Made by a program: the position numbers and the translations under genes. A DNA stretch of 7,879 bases from Pseudomonadota bacterium (GTDB taxonomy: Bacteria > SAR324 > NAC60-12), in contig JACNKY010000167.1 of the NCBI GenBank assembly GCA_014381795.1, positions 1 to 7,879 of the forward strand, read 5' to 3'. This document shows positions 1 through 6,195 of this stretch, piece after piece. Every line of letters starts with the position of its first letter. Positions within the stretch are counted from its first letter, which is position 1. The notes under the pieces were generated by a model. That model worked only from the letters and a program-made list of their open reading frames with translations, was not told the DNA's origin and ran no database searches.

Positions 1-9
1 CATCCATTA

Positions 10-1731
10 TCAGGATAGTCCTGTGATTCGTCCATTTGAGTCTATATCAATCTTTTGCACCGCGGATTCACGTGGCATTCCCGGCATGAGCATCATTTTT
101 CCAGTGAGCGCGACAATGAACCCTGCACCATTTGATACTTTTACGCCACGAACCTGTAGACGCCACCCTCTGGGTGCATTGCGTTTCTTAGGATCGTCTG
201 AGAGGGATGCTTGAGTTTTTGCCATGCAAATCGGCCAGTCTGACAAACCGTTTTCTGCTAAGACCTTAATCGATTTTTCTGCCTCTTCAGTATAATCTAC
301 TCCGTCTGCTCTGTATATCTCCCTCGCAATAGTTTCAATCTTGCTTTTAATTGGATCCGAAGTTTCATAATAAAAGTTCGGTGTACCAGGAGTTTCATCA
401 ACAATTTTCTTAATTTTTTTCGCAAGATCAAGTCCACCTTCACCGCCCCTGGCGACTACTTCACTGAGTGAACTTGGAACTCCCATTTCTTCACAAAATT
501 TACGTACGATGTCCAGTTCTGCAGGAGTATCAGTTGGAAAGCGGTTGATTGCAACCACCACAGGCAACCCATACTTTTGTACATTTTCTGCGTGTGTTCG
601 TAAATTTTCACAACCAGTTTTTAAGGCTTCAAGATTTTCTGTACTCAAGTCTTCTTTTTCAACACCACCGTGAAATTTTAAGGCTCTGACGGTTGCAACC
701 AGAACTGCACCGTTTGGCTTTAAACCAGCCTGTCTGCATTTGATGTTGACAAATTTTTCTGCACCTAAGTCTGCAGCGAATCCTGCTTCTGTTACAACAT
801 AAGGTGCTAATTTGAGAGCTAAACGAGTGGCACTGACACTGTTTGAACCATGAGCGATATTTCCAAAAGGTCCGCAGTGTACAAAAACGGGTGTATGTTC
901 ACAGGTTTGTACGATATTTGGTTTCAGTGCGTCTTTTAAGATAACACAGAGAGAACCAATACAGTTTAATTCCCTTGCAAAAACAGGTTTTCCTGAAGTG
1001 TTATAAGCAACAACAATCCGTCCGAGACGTTCCCGCAAATCATCAATATCCGACGCTAGTGCCATGATTGTCATCACTTCTGATGCAGCAACAATGTCAA
1101 AACCGGTTTTGTGTGGAAATCCATCGAATTTTGAACCCAGCCCAATTTCTCCATTACGCAATTGCCGGTCACATAAATCTATCGTTCTTCTCCATGTCAC
1201 TTTCTCCGGATCAATTTCCAGCGGATTGTCAAAATGCATTGAGTTATCAAGAACAGCAGATAATAAATTATGTGCAGCTGCGATAGCGTGAAGATCTCCG
1301 GTGAAGTGCATATTAATATCTTCCATAGGTAAAACCTGTGAAAAACCTCCTCCTGCTGCTCCTCCTTTTATACCAAATGTTGGACCCATACTAGGTTCAC
1401 GCAACGCAAGGGCATGTTTGACCCCGAGTTGTCCGAAGGCTTGCGCCAGTCCGATGGATGTACATGTTTTCCCTTCACCGGCAGGAGTAGGCGTAACTGC
1501 TGTAACTAAAATTAGTTTTCCGTCCGGACGATCCTTCACACTTTCCCAGACATTGTTTTCTATTTTTGCTTTGTATTTTCCATATTGCTCAAGGTCATCA
1601 GCTTTAATGCCGAGTTGCTGAGCTATTTCCACAATCGGTTTCATGACAGCATTTTGTGAAATTTCAATATCAGACGGAATACTTGGCAGTTCAGAGTATT
1701 GTGCTGCTAAATCATTTTGGTCGTTTTCCAT
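10..1731 (-). CDS. fhs: Formate--tetrahydrofolate ligase (10-formyl-THF synthetase)
   Basis: Catalyses formate + ATP + THF to and from 10-formyl-THF + ADP + phosphate in the cytoplasm. In a C1-oxidising cell the reverse direction releases formate and conserves ATP. It has 573 residues, complete, against about 555-560 for most homologues; the excess is about 15 N-terminal residues before the family start (SDIEISQNA at 20-28). Motifs: ATP-binding loop TPAGEGKT (82-89), REPSMGPTFGIKGGAAGGG (111-129), RQLRNGEIGLG (189-199), ELNCIGS (254-260), ALKFHGGV (350-357), NRFPTDTPAE (396-405), and the C-terminal LTGKMMLMPGMPR (542-554). No Shine-Dalgarno sequence precedes the ATG at 1731, and the next Met (30) lies inside the conserved region, so this start is preferred but not certain. 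It lies beyond a 333-bp gap with its own predicted promoter. Two ATG codons follow the stop within 10 nt at the window edge. Confidence 0.97.
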   Translation of the reverse strand: MENDQNDLAAQYSELPSIPSDIEISQNAVMKPIVEIAQQLGIKADDLEQYGKYKAKIENNVWESVKDRPDGKLILVTAVTPTPAGEGKTCTSIGLAQAFGQLGVKHALALREPSMGPTFGIKGGAAGGGFSQVLPMEDINMHFTGDLHAIAAAHNLLSAVLDNSMHFDNPLEIDPEKVTWRRTIDLCDRQLRNGEIGLGSKFDGFPHKTGFDIVAASEVMTIMALASDIDDLRERLGRIVVAYNTSGKPVFARELNCIGSLCVILKDALKPNIVQTCEHTPVFVHCGPFGNIAHGSNSVSATRLALKLAPYVVTEAGFAADLGAEKFVNIKCRQAGLKPNGAVLVATVRALKFHGGVEKEDLSTENLEALKTGCENLRTHAENVQKYGLPVVVAINRFPTDTPAELDIVRKFCEEMGVPSSLSEVVARGGEGGLDLAKKIKKIVDETPGTPNFYYETSDPIKSKIETIAREIYRADGVDYTEEAEKSIKVLAENGLSDWPICMAKTQASLSDDPKKRNAPRGWRLQVRGVKVSNGAGFIVALTGKMMLMPGMPRESAVQKIDIDSNGRITGLS

Positions 1732-1766
1732 GTTTTTGTCTAAGTTAGTAGTTTAAGATTTAATAG

Positions 1767-1797
1767 AAGATCATTCTCAAAAATGAAGATTGATCTT
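1767..1797. repeat. 7-bp perfect inverted repeat upstream of the fhs start
   Basis: AAGATCA (1767-1773) pairs with TGATCTT (1791-1797) around 17 nt. An alternative hairpin, TCATT (1771-1775) with AATGA (1782-1786), uses some of the same bases, so the two folds exclude each other. The region lies 36 nt before the fhs ATG. Confidence 0.35.
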
Positions 1798-1851
1798 AGT
1801 TCATAAATATGTTTTTTCTTGCAAAATTCGACTATACCGAGAACCAGTAAG

Positions 1852-1882
1852 GCAAAACAAAGTCCCTAAACAAATGTTTTGC
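1852..1882. repeat. 8-bp perfect inverted repeat in the fhs leader
   Basis: GCAAAACA (1852-1859) and TGTTTTGC (1875-1882) pair perfectly around a 15-nt loop. There is no U-tract after it on the transcribed strand, so it is not a classic terminator. It could fold in the leader RNA or be a protein site. Confidence 0.4.
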
Positions 1883-1956
1883 TGATCAAGAATACAGTTG
1901 TGAAAGCAGCCAGCACTGCACGTCCAAAACCGATGAAAACAGATTCAAAATGATAA

Positions 1957-1985
1957 ATGATAAAACGAGTATCAGACTGTGTCAA
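1957..1985 (-). promoter_or_regulatory. Predicted sigma70-type promoter for fhs
   Basis: Minus strand reads TTGACA (1985-1980), a spacer of exactly 17 nt, then TATCAT (1962-1957). The -35 box matches the consensus perfectly, the -10 box has one mismatch and the spacing is optimal. Transcription would start near 1950, leaving an fhs leader of about 220 nt. A weaker alternative further down, TTGTTT-18 nt-TATAGT, lies near 1828-1857. The promoter suggests that fhs can be expressed apart from the upstream methyl-transfer operon. Confidence 0.6.
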
Positions 1986-1992
1986 ACCAAAA

Positions 1993-2041
1993 CATGACTC
2001 TCACGGAATCCGTAAAATCATCCCTTTTGTTTCATGACTCT
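1993..2041. repeat. Direct repeat CATGACTCT, two copies 40 bp apart
   Basis: Plus-strand copies lie at 1993-2001 and 2033-2041. Between them is an ACGGAATCCGT palindrome (about 2003-2013). The pair lies just upstream of the predicted fhs promoter, where operator sites could sit, but short repeats in AT-rich DNA may be chance. Confidence 0.4.
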
Positions 2042-2064
2042 TTCTTTCAAATATAACTGTAATA

Positions 2065-3435
2065 TCAGCATTCTGGCACATTAACGGCTAGTCCTCCCAA
2101 TGAGGTCTCTTTATATTGATGCATCATGTCTTGACCTGTTTTATGCATTGTTAAAATCACTTTGTCAAGTGAGATGATGTGGTTGCCGTCACCGCGTCTC
2201 GCCAGTCGAGCAGCATTGATGGCTTTCAGGGCACCCATTGTGTTACGTTCGATACATGGAATTTGCACCAGTCCGCCTACGGGATCACAGGTCAATCCAA
2301 GATTATGTTCCATACCTATTTCTGCAGCATTTGCAATTTGACGTGGAGTACAGTCCATCACGGCGGCCAGTCCAGCTGCTGCCATGGAACATGCAACACC
2401 AATTTCCCCCTGACAGCCAACTTCTGCTGCGGAAAGAGAAGCACCCTCTTTATATAAAATACCTACTGCGCCTGCAGTGAGCAAAAAAGTTACAATTTTG
2501 TCTTCATTAAAGTCTTTACGGAAACGATTACAATAGTGCATCACAGCCGGTATTACACCCGCAGCGCCATTAGTCGGAGCGGTTACAATACGGGATCCGG
2601 CTGCATTTTCTTCATTGACAGCCATGGCAAATAAACTGACCCAATCCATCATTTCAGCAGGTGTAGGTTCCGGATTCTCCATTAATTCTTTGTATAAAGC
2701 AGGTGCGCGTCTACGCACGTTCAGTCCACCTGGGAGATGAGTTTCAGTGGAAGACATTCCGCGTTGTGTCGATTCCTGCATGACGCCCCAAATTTTCAAC
2801 AAACCATCCCAAAGATCAGATTCGGAACGCCAAGTTTGCTCATTGATCCACATTAATTCACGCAGTGTCATGCCGGTTTTGTTAAAGTGCTCAAAGAGCT
2901 CTTTACAGGACTGAAAAGGAAAAGGTACTTGAGTAGCGCCATTTTCAGAATCTTTCAGTATTTCTTCCTCGTTCAAGATAAATCCACCACCTACTGAATA
3001 AAAATCCTCTTCACGTAGTTTGTTCCTGTCTGAGTCAAAAACAGTAAATCGCATGCCATTTGAATGATGAGGTAATAAATCATCATGATAAAAAATCAGC
3101 GATTCTTCTTCATTAAATGCAATTTTGTGTTCATTGAGCAGCAACAAACTCTTGCTTTTGCGAATACGTTTCAAGCGGTTTGGAATTTGTTCTGGATCAA
3201 CCAAAGAAGGTTCTTCACCTTCCAAACCCATTAAAATTGCTTTATCTGTTCCATGTCCTTTGCCTGTCAAGGCTAGGGAACCGAACAATTCTGTTTTGAC
3301 TGAATGAATTTTATCCAGAGGAAATTGCTCGATGCAATTAAATAGAAATTGCTTGGCTGCGTACATTGGACCTACAGTATGGGAACTTGAAGGGCCAATC
3401 CCTATTTTGAACAGATCAAAAACGCTAATATTCAT
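2065..3435 (-). CDS. sdaA: L-serine ammonia-lyase (L-serine dehydratase), single-chain iron-sulfur type
   Basis: Converts L-serine to pyruvate and ammonia in the cytoplasm using a [4Fe-4S] cluster rather than PLP. Its 456 residues match the usual 454-460 for single-chain enzymes of the E. coli SdaA/Legionella type. The N-terminal beta domain has [16 protein letters not shown] (9-24). The catalytic alpha domain has [21 protein letters not shown] (228-248), [21 protein letters not shown] (277-297) and [22 protein letters not shown] (335-356). Cluster cysteines are Cys341, Cys383 and Cys394. The protein ends in Cys456, matching the Legionella 'tail-in-mouth' arrangement, where the C-terminal cysteine is the fourth ligand; all spacings are the same. 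It follows the methyltransferase gene by 26 nt. In this context it would drain serine made from glycine plus a C1 unit into central metabolism. No clear terminator follows it. Confidence 0.96.
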   Translation of the reverse strand: MNISVFDLFKIGIGPSSSHTVGPMYAAKQFLFNCIEQFPLDKIHSVKTELFGSLALTGKGHGTDKAILMGLEGEEPSLVDPEQIPNRLKRIRKSKSLLLLNEHKIAFNEEESLIFYHDDLLPHHSNGMRFTVFDSDRNKLREEDFYSVGGGFILNEEEILKDSENGATQVPFPFQSCKELFEHFNKTGMTLRELMWINEQTWRSESDLWDGLLKIWGVMQESTQRGMSSTETHLPGGLNVRRRAPALYKELMENPEPTPAEMMDWVSLFAMAVNEENAAGSRIVTAPTNGAAGVIPAVMHYCNRFRKDFNEDKIVTFLLTAGAVGILYKEGASLSAAEVGCQGEIGVACSMAAAGLAAVMDCTPRQIANAAEIGMEHNLGLTCDPVGGLVQIPCIERNTMGALKAINAARLARRGDGNHIISLDKVILTMHKTGQDMMHQYKETSLGGLAVNVPEC

Positions 3436-3438
3436 AGT

Positions 3439-3444
3439 TCCTCC
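3439..3444 (-). promoter_or_regulatory. Strong Shine-Dalgarno site of sdaA
   Basis: GGAGGA just before the ATG at 3435, with a 3-4 nt spacer. It is the best ribosome binding site in the window and fixes the sdaA start; the protein then begins directly with the family N-terminus ([20 protein letters not shown]). Confidence 0.8.
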
Positions 3445-3461
3445 ATGTTTCTAAACATATT

Positions 3462-4367
3462 TTAAGCTTGTTTGCTTCTATTACGTCTTCTTTCACGTTT
3501 TTGTGTATTTTCTCCTTCTGCAACAGGTTCACGGTATTTTTTTATCCATTTAGAACAATGGGGATCATTACCCATCATCACATCCGCACCGATCACGGCC
3601 TGCATTACTGGTTCATGGAGTGGGTTAGTAATCGCTGAAGTAAGTCCAGATGCGATTGCCATCGTCAGGAATGCTGCATTTATTCCGTTACGATTTGGTA
3701 AACCAAAACTGACGTTTGACGCTCCGCAAGTGGTGTTGACTTTTAATTCATCCTGTAAACGCCGTACCAGAGTCATCACCTGTCTCACCGCGGAATTGAT
3801 CGCTCCGATCGGCATAACCAAGGGATCAACAACAATATCTGAACTGGAAATCCCATAATCCGCGGCATGTTCAACAATTTTTTTTGCCACAGCAAAACGC
3901 ACATCCGGATCTTCGGAAATCCCTGTTTCATCATTAGAAATTGCAACCACTGCACAACCGTATTTTTTTACCAACGGCAGAACCGCTTCAAGTCTTTCCT
4001 CTTCTCCAGTAACTGAATTTAAGAGAGCTTTGCCATTATAAACTTCGAGACCTGCTTCCAAAGCCGCGACTATTGAAGAGTCAATGGATAATGGAACGTT
4101 TGTCAGTGACTGCACCAGTTTGATTGTATCGGCCAAAATTTGTGGTTCATCAGCGAGTGGAATGCCGGCATTCACGTCCAGCATCTGCGCGCCCGCGGCA
4201 ACCTGTGCCAAGGTGTCCTGTTCTACTCGACTGAAATCACCTTCAGCCATTTCTTTTGCCAGCATTTTACGACCGGTCGGATTGATGCGTTCGCCAATCA
4301 TCACAAATGGACGGTTGCTGCCAATTATAACTTCTTTACTCCCTGAACTTATTACAGTATCTGTCAT
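3462..4367 (-). CDS. Methyl-corrinoid:tetrahydrofolate methyltransferase (pterin-binding, MtgA/AcsE-like)
   Basis: Transfers the methyl group between the corrinoid carrier and tetrahydrofolate, here probably toward methyl-THF formation so that the methyl can be oxidised. It is a single pterin-binding TIM barrel (PF00809). Motifs seen: IGERINPTGRK (24-34), LDVNAG (63-68), SIDSS (94-98), NSVTGE (117-122), DPLVMPIG (181-188) and GASNVSFGLPNR (215-226). Asn218 corresponds to the asparagine that contacts the pterin in acetogen MeTr/AcsE. There is no B12, homocysteine or SAM-binding domain, so it is not MetH; dihydropteroate synthase is excluded by the GERINPTGR and SNVSFGLP motifs. It has 301 residues, longer than the about 262-aa AcsE, with a highly basic C-terminal tail (289-301, RERRRNRSKQ). 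Upstream bases give only a weak purine-rich ribosome site (AAGAGAA). It lies in the run of closely spaced genes ending with sdaA. Confidence 0.88.
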   Translation of the reverse strand: MTDTVISSGSKEVIIGSNRPFVMIGERINPTGRKMLAKEMAEGDFSRVEQDTLAQVAAGAQMLDVNAGIPLADEPQILADTIKLVQSLTNVPLSIDSSIVAALEAGLEVYNGKALLNSVTGEEERLEAVLPLVKKYGCAVVAISNDETGISEDPDVRFAVAKKIVEHAADYGISSSDIVVDPLVMPIGAINSAVRQVMTLVRRLQDELKVNTTCGASNVSFGLPNRNGINAAFLTMAIASGLTSAITNPLHEPVMQAVIGADVMMGNDPHCSKWIKKYREPVAEGENTQKRERRRNRSKQA

Positions 4368-4385
4368 TTCTCTTTGTTTTATTTC

Positions 4386-4691
4386 TCAGGTTTTAATTGC
4401 GTTTAAGCCTTTGTTTTTAATGAGTGCATTCAGCACTTCATCAGAAAAACTGGTTTCGAGTTCTTCTGCGGTAGTGTCCGCGATAGTTTGGGGATCGCCT
4501 TGACAAGTTTCAATTTGCCGTCGCCAATCTTCCAGGTACTCTTCACTACCCTGTCGTCCGGCACGCATTGCAGCTCTGTCTATGGCAACCATAAAACGTT
4601 TAGTTAACTGTTTTTTGGCGGAAGTCCGTCCCTGTTTAACCACTACCTGTGACGGAATATCACGCCAATAAATTATTGTTTTTTTTGCCAT
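4386..4691 (-). CDS. Small protein of the 'virulence factor' family (PF13769), function unknown
   Basis: A 101-residue soluble protein starting AKKTIIYWRDIPSQVVV, with the family hallmarks: the YWRDIPxQV strand (8-16), a basic KQGRTSAKKQLTKRF segment (19-33), the helix IDRAAMRAG (37-45) and YLEDWRRQ (52-59), followed by an acidic C-terminal helix. Databases call this family 'virulence factor', but nothing here relates to virulence; in many proteobacteria it sits, as here, between DUF1638 and the THF methyltransferase. The start ATG lies only 3 nt beyond the TAA of the DUF1638 gene, so translation is almost certainly coupled and stoichiometry may be linked. It ends 18 nt before the methyltransferase gene. 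A role as a small subunit, adaptor or assembly factor of the corrinoid system is inference from position alone. Confidence 0.86.
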   Translation of the reverse strand: MAKKTIIYWRDIPSQVVVKQGRTSAKKQLTKRFMVAIDRAAMRAGRQGSEEYLEDWRRQIETCQGDPQTIADTTAEELETSFSDEVLNALIKNKGLNAIKT

Positions 4692-4694
4692 ATT

Positions 4695-5396
4695 TTATTT
4701 TTCCGCCAGCGCGGATAAAGAGTGTTCCAATTCACCGAAACCGGTGAAACGGTATTCGTATTCCAGCCCTAAACGGGCTGAAATTTCATCGGCCTGTGTT
4801 TGTAATGCCGGATTTTCCACTTGTGCCAGATAGACCAACTTTTTATAATGCTTAAAGTAAATTTCCAAAAGTTCCGGATGCTGGTCAATCTTCAAACCCT
4901 GCCAAACCAGTTTGTCAAAGACTTCAACCAAAAAATCGGTGAGAAAAAAACTGCCAGGCTCTTGATCCATCATTTCTGCAAATGAATCTTTTCCAGAAAA
5001 AAACTCATAACAATGTGCGCCGGGTAATCGCTGAACGTTAAATTCTTCCAGCAGTGAATCCAACTTGTCTCCAGCTCCACAATCGGCATAACCGATAAAA
5101 ATTTTGGAAAATTTGGCTTGAGCACTTTGCAAATTAACCCGCAATTGATCAGCAATTTTTTCCGGACTAAGATGCAGCTTTGCCGGCAAGTAGCGCGTTT
5201 GTAAATGATTCCAGCCGTTCAGTCGAATCAGCGTGGAAATTTCCTTTGACAACGCTCCACAAGCCAGAATTAAAATTTTGTCAGACGGCTCAAGTCTCTC
5301 AGCCCATTTCTCATGAGAAACTGTGTGTTTTTCCGGATTTGCTTTTCGACTGTTCCGACCACGCCGACGTTTATTTTCCAAACCATTCATGTTCAT
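4695..5396 (-). CDS. DUF1638 family protein, probable accessory of corrinoid methyl transfer
   Basis: A conserved protein without established activity, recognised as DUF1638 (PF07796) from its motif series: LACGALSKE (44-52), GYADCGAGD (102-110), LPGAHCYEFFSG (124-135), LTDFLVEVFD (152-161), HPELLEIYFKHYKKLVYLAQ (173-192) and the late TGFGEL. Three cysteines (46, 106, 129) lie in the three most conserved motifs, which suggests a metal or cofactor site; this is inference. Residues 9-23 form a basic, probably disordered extension (KRRRGRNSRKANPEK) before the domain. There is no signal peptide or membrane segment, so it should be cytoplasmic. It starts 16 nt after the corrinoid gene with no Shine-Dalgarno sequence, which points to translational coupling. 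ATG codons at residues 1 and 3 are both possible starts. DUF1638 genes recur beside corrinoid methyltransferase genes in bacteria and archaea, so corrinoid handling or reactivation is a fair guess, not shown here. Confidence 0.9.
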   Translation of the reverse strand: MNMNGLENKRRRGRNSRKANPEKHTVSHEKWAERLEPSDKILILACGALSKEISTLIRLNGWNHLQTRYLPAKLHLSPEKIADQLRVNLQSAQAKFSKIFIGYADCGAGDKLDSLLEEFNVQRLPGAHCYEFFSGKDSFAEMMDQEPGSFFLTDFLVEVFDKLVWQGLKIDQHPELLEIYFKHYKKLVYLAQVENPALQTQADEISARLGLEYEYRFTGFGELEHSLSALAEK

Positions 5397-5412
5397 TTAA
5401 TGGAAAGAAAAT

Positions 5413-6153
5413 TTATGCCGCAGCTTTTTCCATTGTTTTTGATGCTGCACGGCGTTGATCAATCATCAATTTTGCTGTCTCAACTGCTACAGCAGCATCA
5501 CGGCAATATGCATCAGCGCCGATGGCAAGACTAAACTCTTCGTTTAGCGGAGCACCGCCTACGAGCACAATCAGATCGTCACGTATCCCTTTATTGCCCA
5601 ACTCTTCAATCACGACTTTCATATAAGGCATAGTCGTGGTGAGCAAAGCCGACATGCCTAAAATATCTGGTTGGTGTTCTTCGATTGCTTCCAAATATTT
5701 CTCGACCGGATTGTTGATACCAATATCGATTACCTCAAAACCGGCGCCTTCCCACATCATACCGACCAAGTTTTTGCCAATATCGTGAATGTCACCTTTG
5801 ACTGTGCCGATGACCGCTTTTCCTACAGGTGGAGCACCGGTTTCAGCGAGTAAAGGCCGCAGAATATGCATTCCGCCTTTCATCGAATTTGCGGAAAGCA
5901 AAACTTCCGGAACAAACAAAATGCCATCACGGAAATCAATACCCACGATACGCATTCCTTCCACAAGCGCGTCACTGAGCACTTTGTCCGGTGTCCAGCC
6001 GCGTCCGAGTAAAATATTTGTGCCTTCCTCGATATCCTCCTTGAGTCCATCGTAAAGGTCATCATGCATTTGCAGAACGAGTTCTTCGTCCGGAAGTGTG
6101 GACAAATCCAACTCTTCTTCGTCTTCAATCAAGTCTTTTTCTTCTTCACTCAT
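5413..6153 (-). CDS. Corrinoid (cobalamin-binding) methyl-carrier protein, MtgC/MtbC/MttC type
   Basis: A cytoplasmic methyl carrier. The cobalt of its corrinoid accepts a methyl group from a substrate methyltransferase and hands it to a second methyltransferase (here probably the 3462-4367 product). An N-terminal helical cap domain (about residues 23-105, PF02607 type) is followed by a B12-binding Rossmann domain (about 110-232, PF02310). The classic DIHDIGK motif is at 121-127, with His123 the expected lower cobalt ligand. It is followed by SALLTTTM (168-175) and GGAP (199-202), which normally line the nucleotide loop of the cofactor. At 246 residues it is slightly longer than typical 210-230 aa carriers. 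The excess is a strongly acidic N-terminus, with 10 Asp/Glu in the first 17 residues, and an Ala/Lys-rich tail. No methyltransferase domain is fused. Its place between the dehydrogenase and DUF1638 supports a catabolic methyl-transfer role rather than methionine synthesis. Confidence 0.93.
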   Translation of the reverse strand: MSEEEKDLIEDEEELDLSTLPDEELVLQMHDDLYDGLKEDIEEGTNILLGRGWTPDKVLSDALVEGMRIVGIDFRDGILFVPEVLLSANSMKGGMHILRPLLAETGAPPVGKAVIGTVKGDIHDIGKNLVGMMWEGAGFEVIDIGINNPVEKYLEAIEEHQPDILGMSALLTTTMPYMKVVIEELGNKGIRDDLIVLVGGAPLNEEFSLAIGADAYCRDAAVAVETAKLMIDQRRAASKTMEKAAA

Positions 6154-6158
6154 TTCAG

Positions 6159-6163
6159 CCTCT
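6159..6163 (-). promoter_or_regulatory. Ribosome binding site of the corrinoid protein gene, inside a small inverted repeat
   Basis: The minus strand reads AGAGG followed by five bases and the ATG at 6153, which fixes this start. The GAGG is the 3' arm of a short CCTC-AAA-GAGG inverted repeat (6159-6169), which could partly hide the site. The stem is only 4 bp, so regulation by it is speculative. Confidence 0.6.
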
Positions 6164-6195
6164 TTGAGGTTGGTTATGGTTTTAACTCAGTTGAA

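Larger units (their letters stand above)
1732..2064. other. 333-bp intergenic region between sdaA and fhs
   Basis: AT-rich and without a recognised gene. Read on the minus strand it holds a 9-bp direct repeat, a near-consensus promoter, an unexplained 44-codon open frame (2000-1866) ending in a hydrophobic stretch, and two inverted repeats in what would be a leader of about 220 nt before fhs. I see no stem followed by a T-run, so no intrinsic terminator for sdaA is evident. No tRNA or known riboswitch core was recognised. Confidence 0.75.

Noticed and set aside
1301..1621. 106-codon plus-strand open frame
   Set aside because: Antisense to the highly conserved ATP-binding part of fhs; its residues mirror the glycine-rich codons of that region.
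1811..1820. T-run on the plus strand as terminator
   Set aside because: It is an A-run on the transcribed strand and follows no stem in the right orientation; no plus-strand gene needs it.
1732..2064. Glycine, THF or cobalamin riboswitch before fhs
   Set aside because: These would make sense by context, but I could find none of the expected conserved cores (for example the cobalamin B12-box); the stems seen are short and isolated.
3472..3858. 128-codon plus-strand open frame
   Set aside because: Fully antisense to the conserved 3' half of the THF methyltransferase gene; no recognisable domain or ribosome site.
3462..4367. Dihydropteroate synthase or MetH fragment
   Set aside because: The barrel has the GERINPTGR and SNVSFGLP methyltransferase motifs and no homocysteine, B12 or SAM domain, so neither folate synthesis nor methionine synthase fits.
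4084..4503. 139-codon plus-strand open frame
   Set aside because: It lies antisense across the THF methyltransferase and 101-aa genes, shows no family motifs and is a composition shadow.
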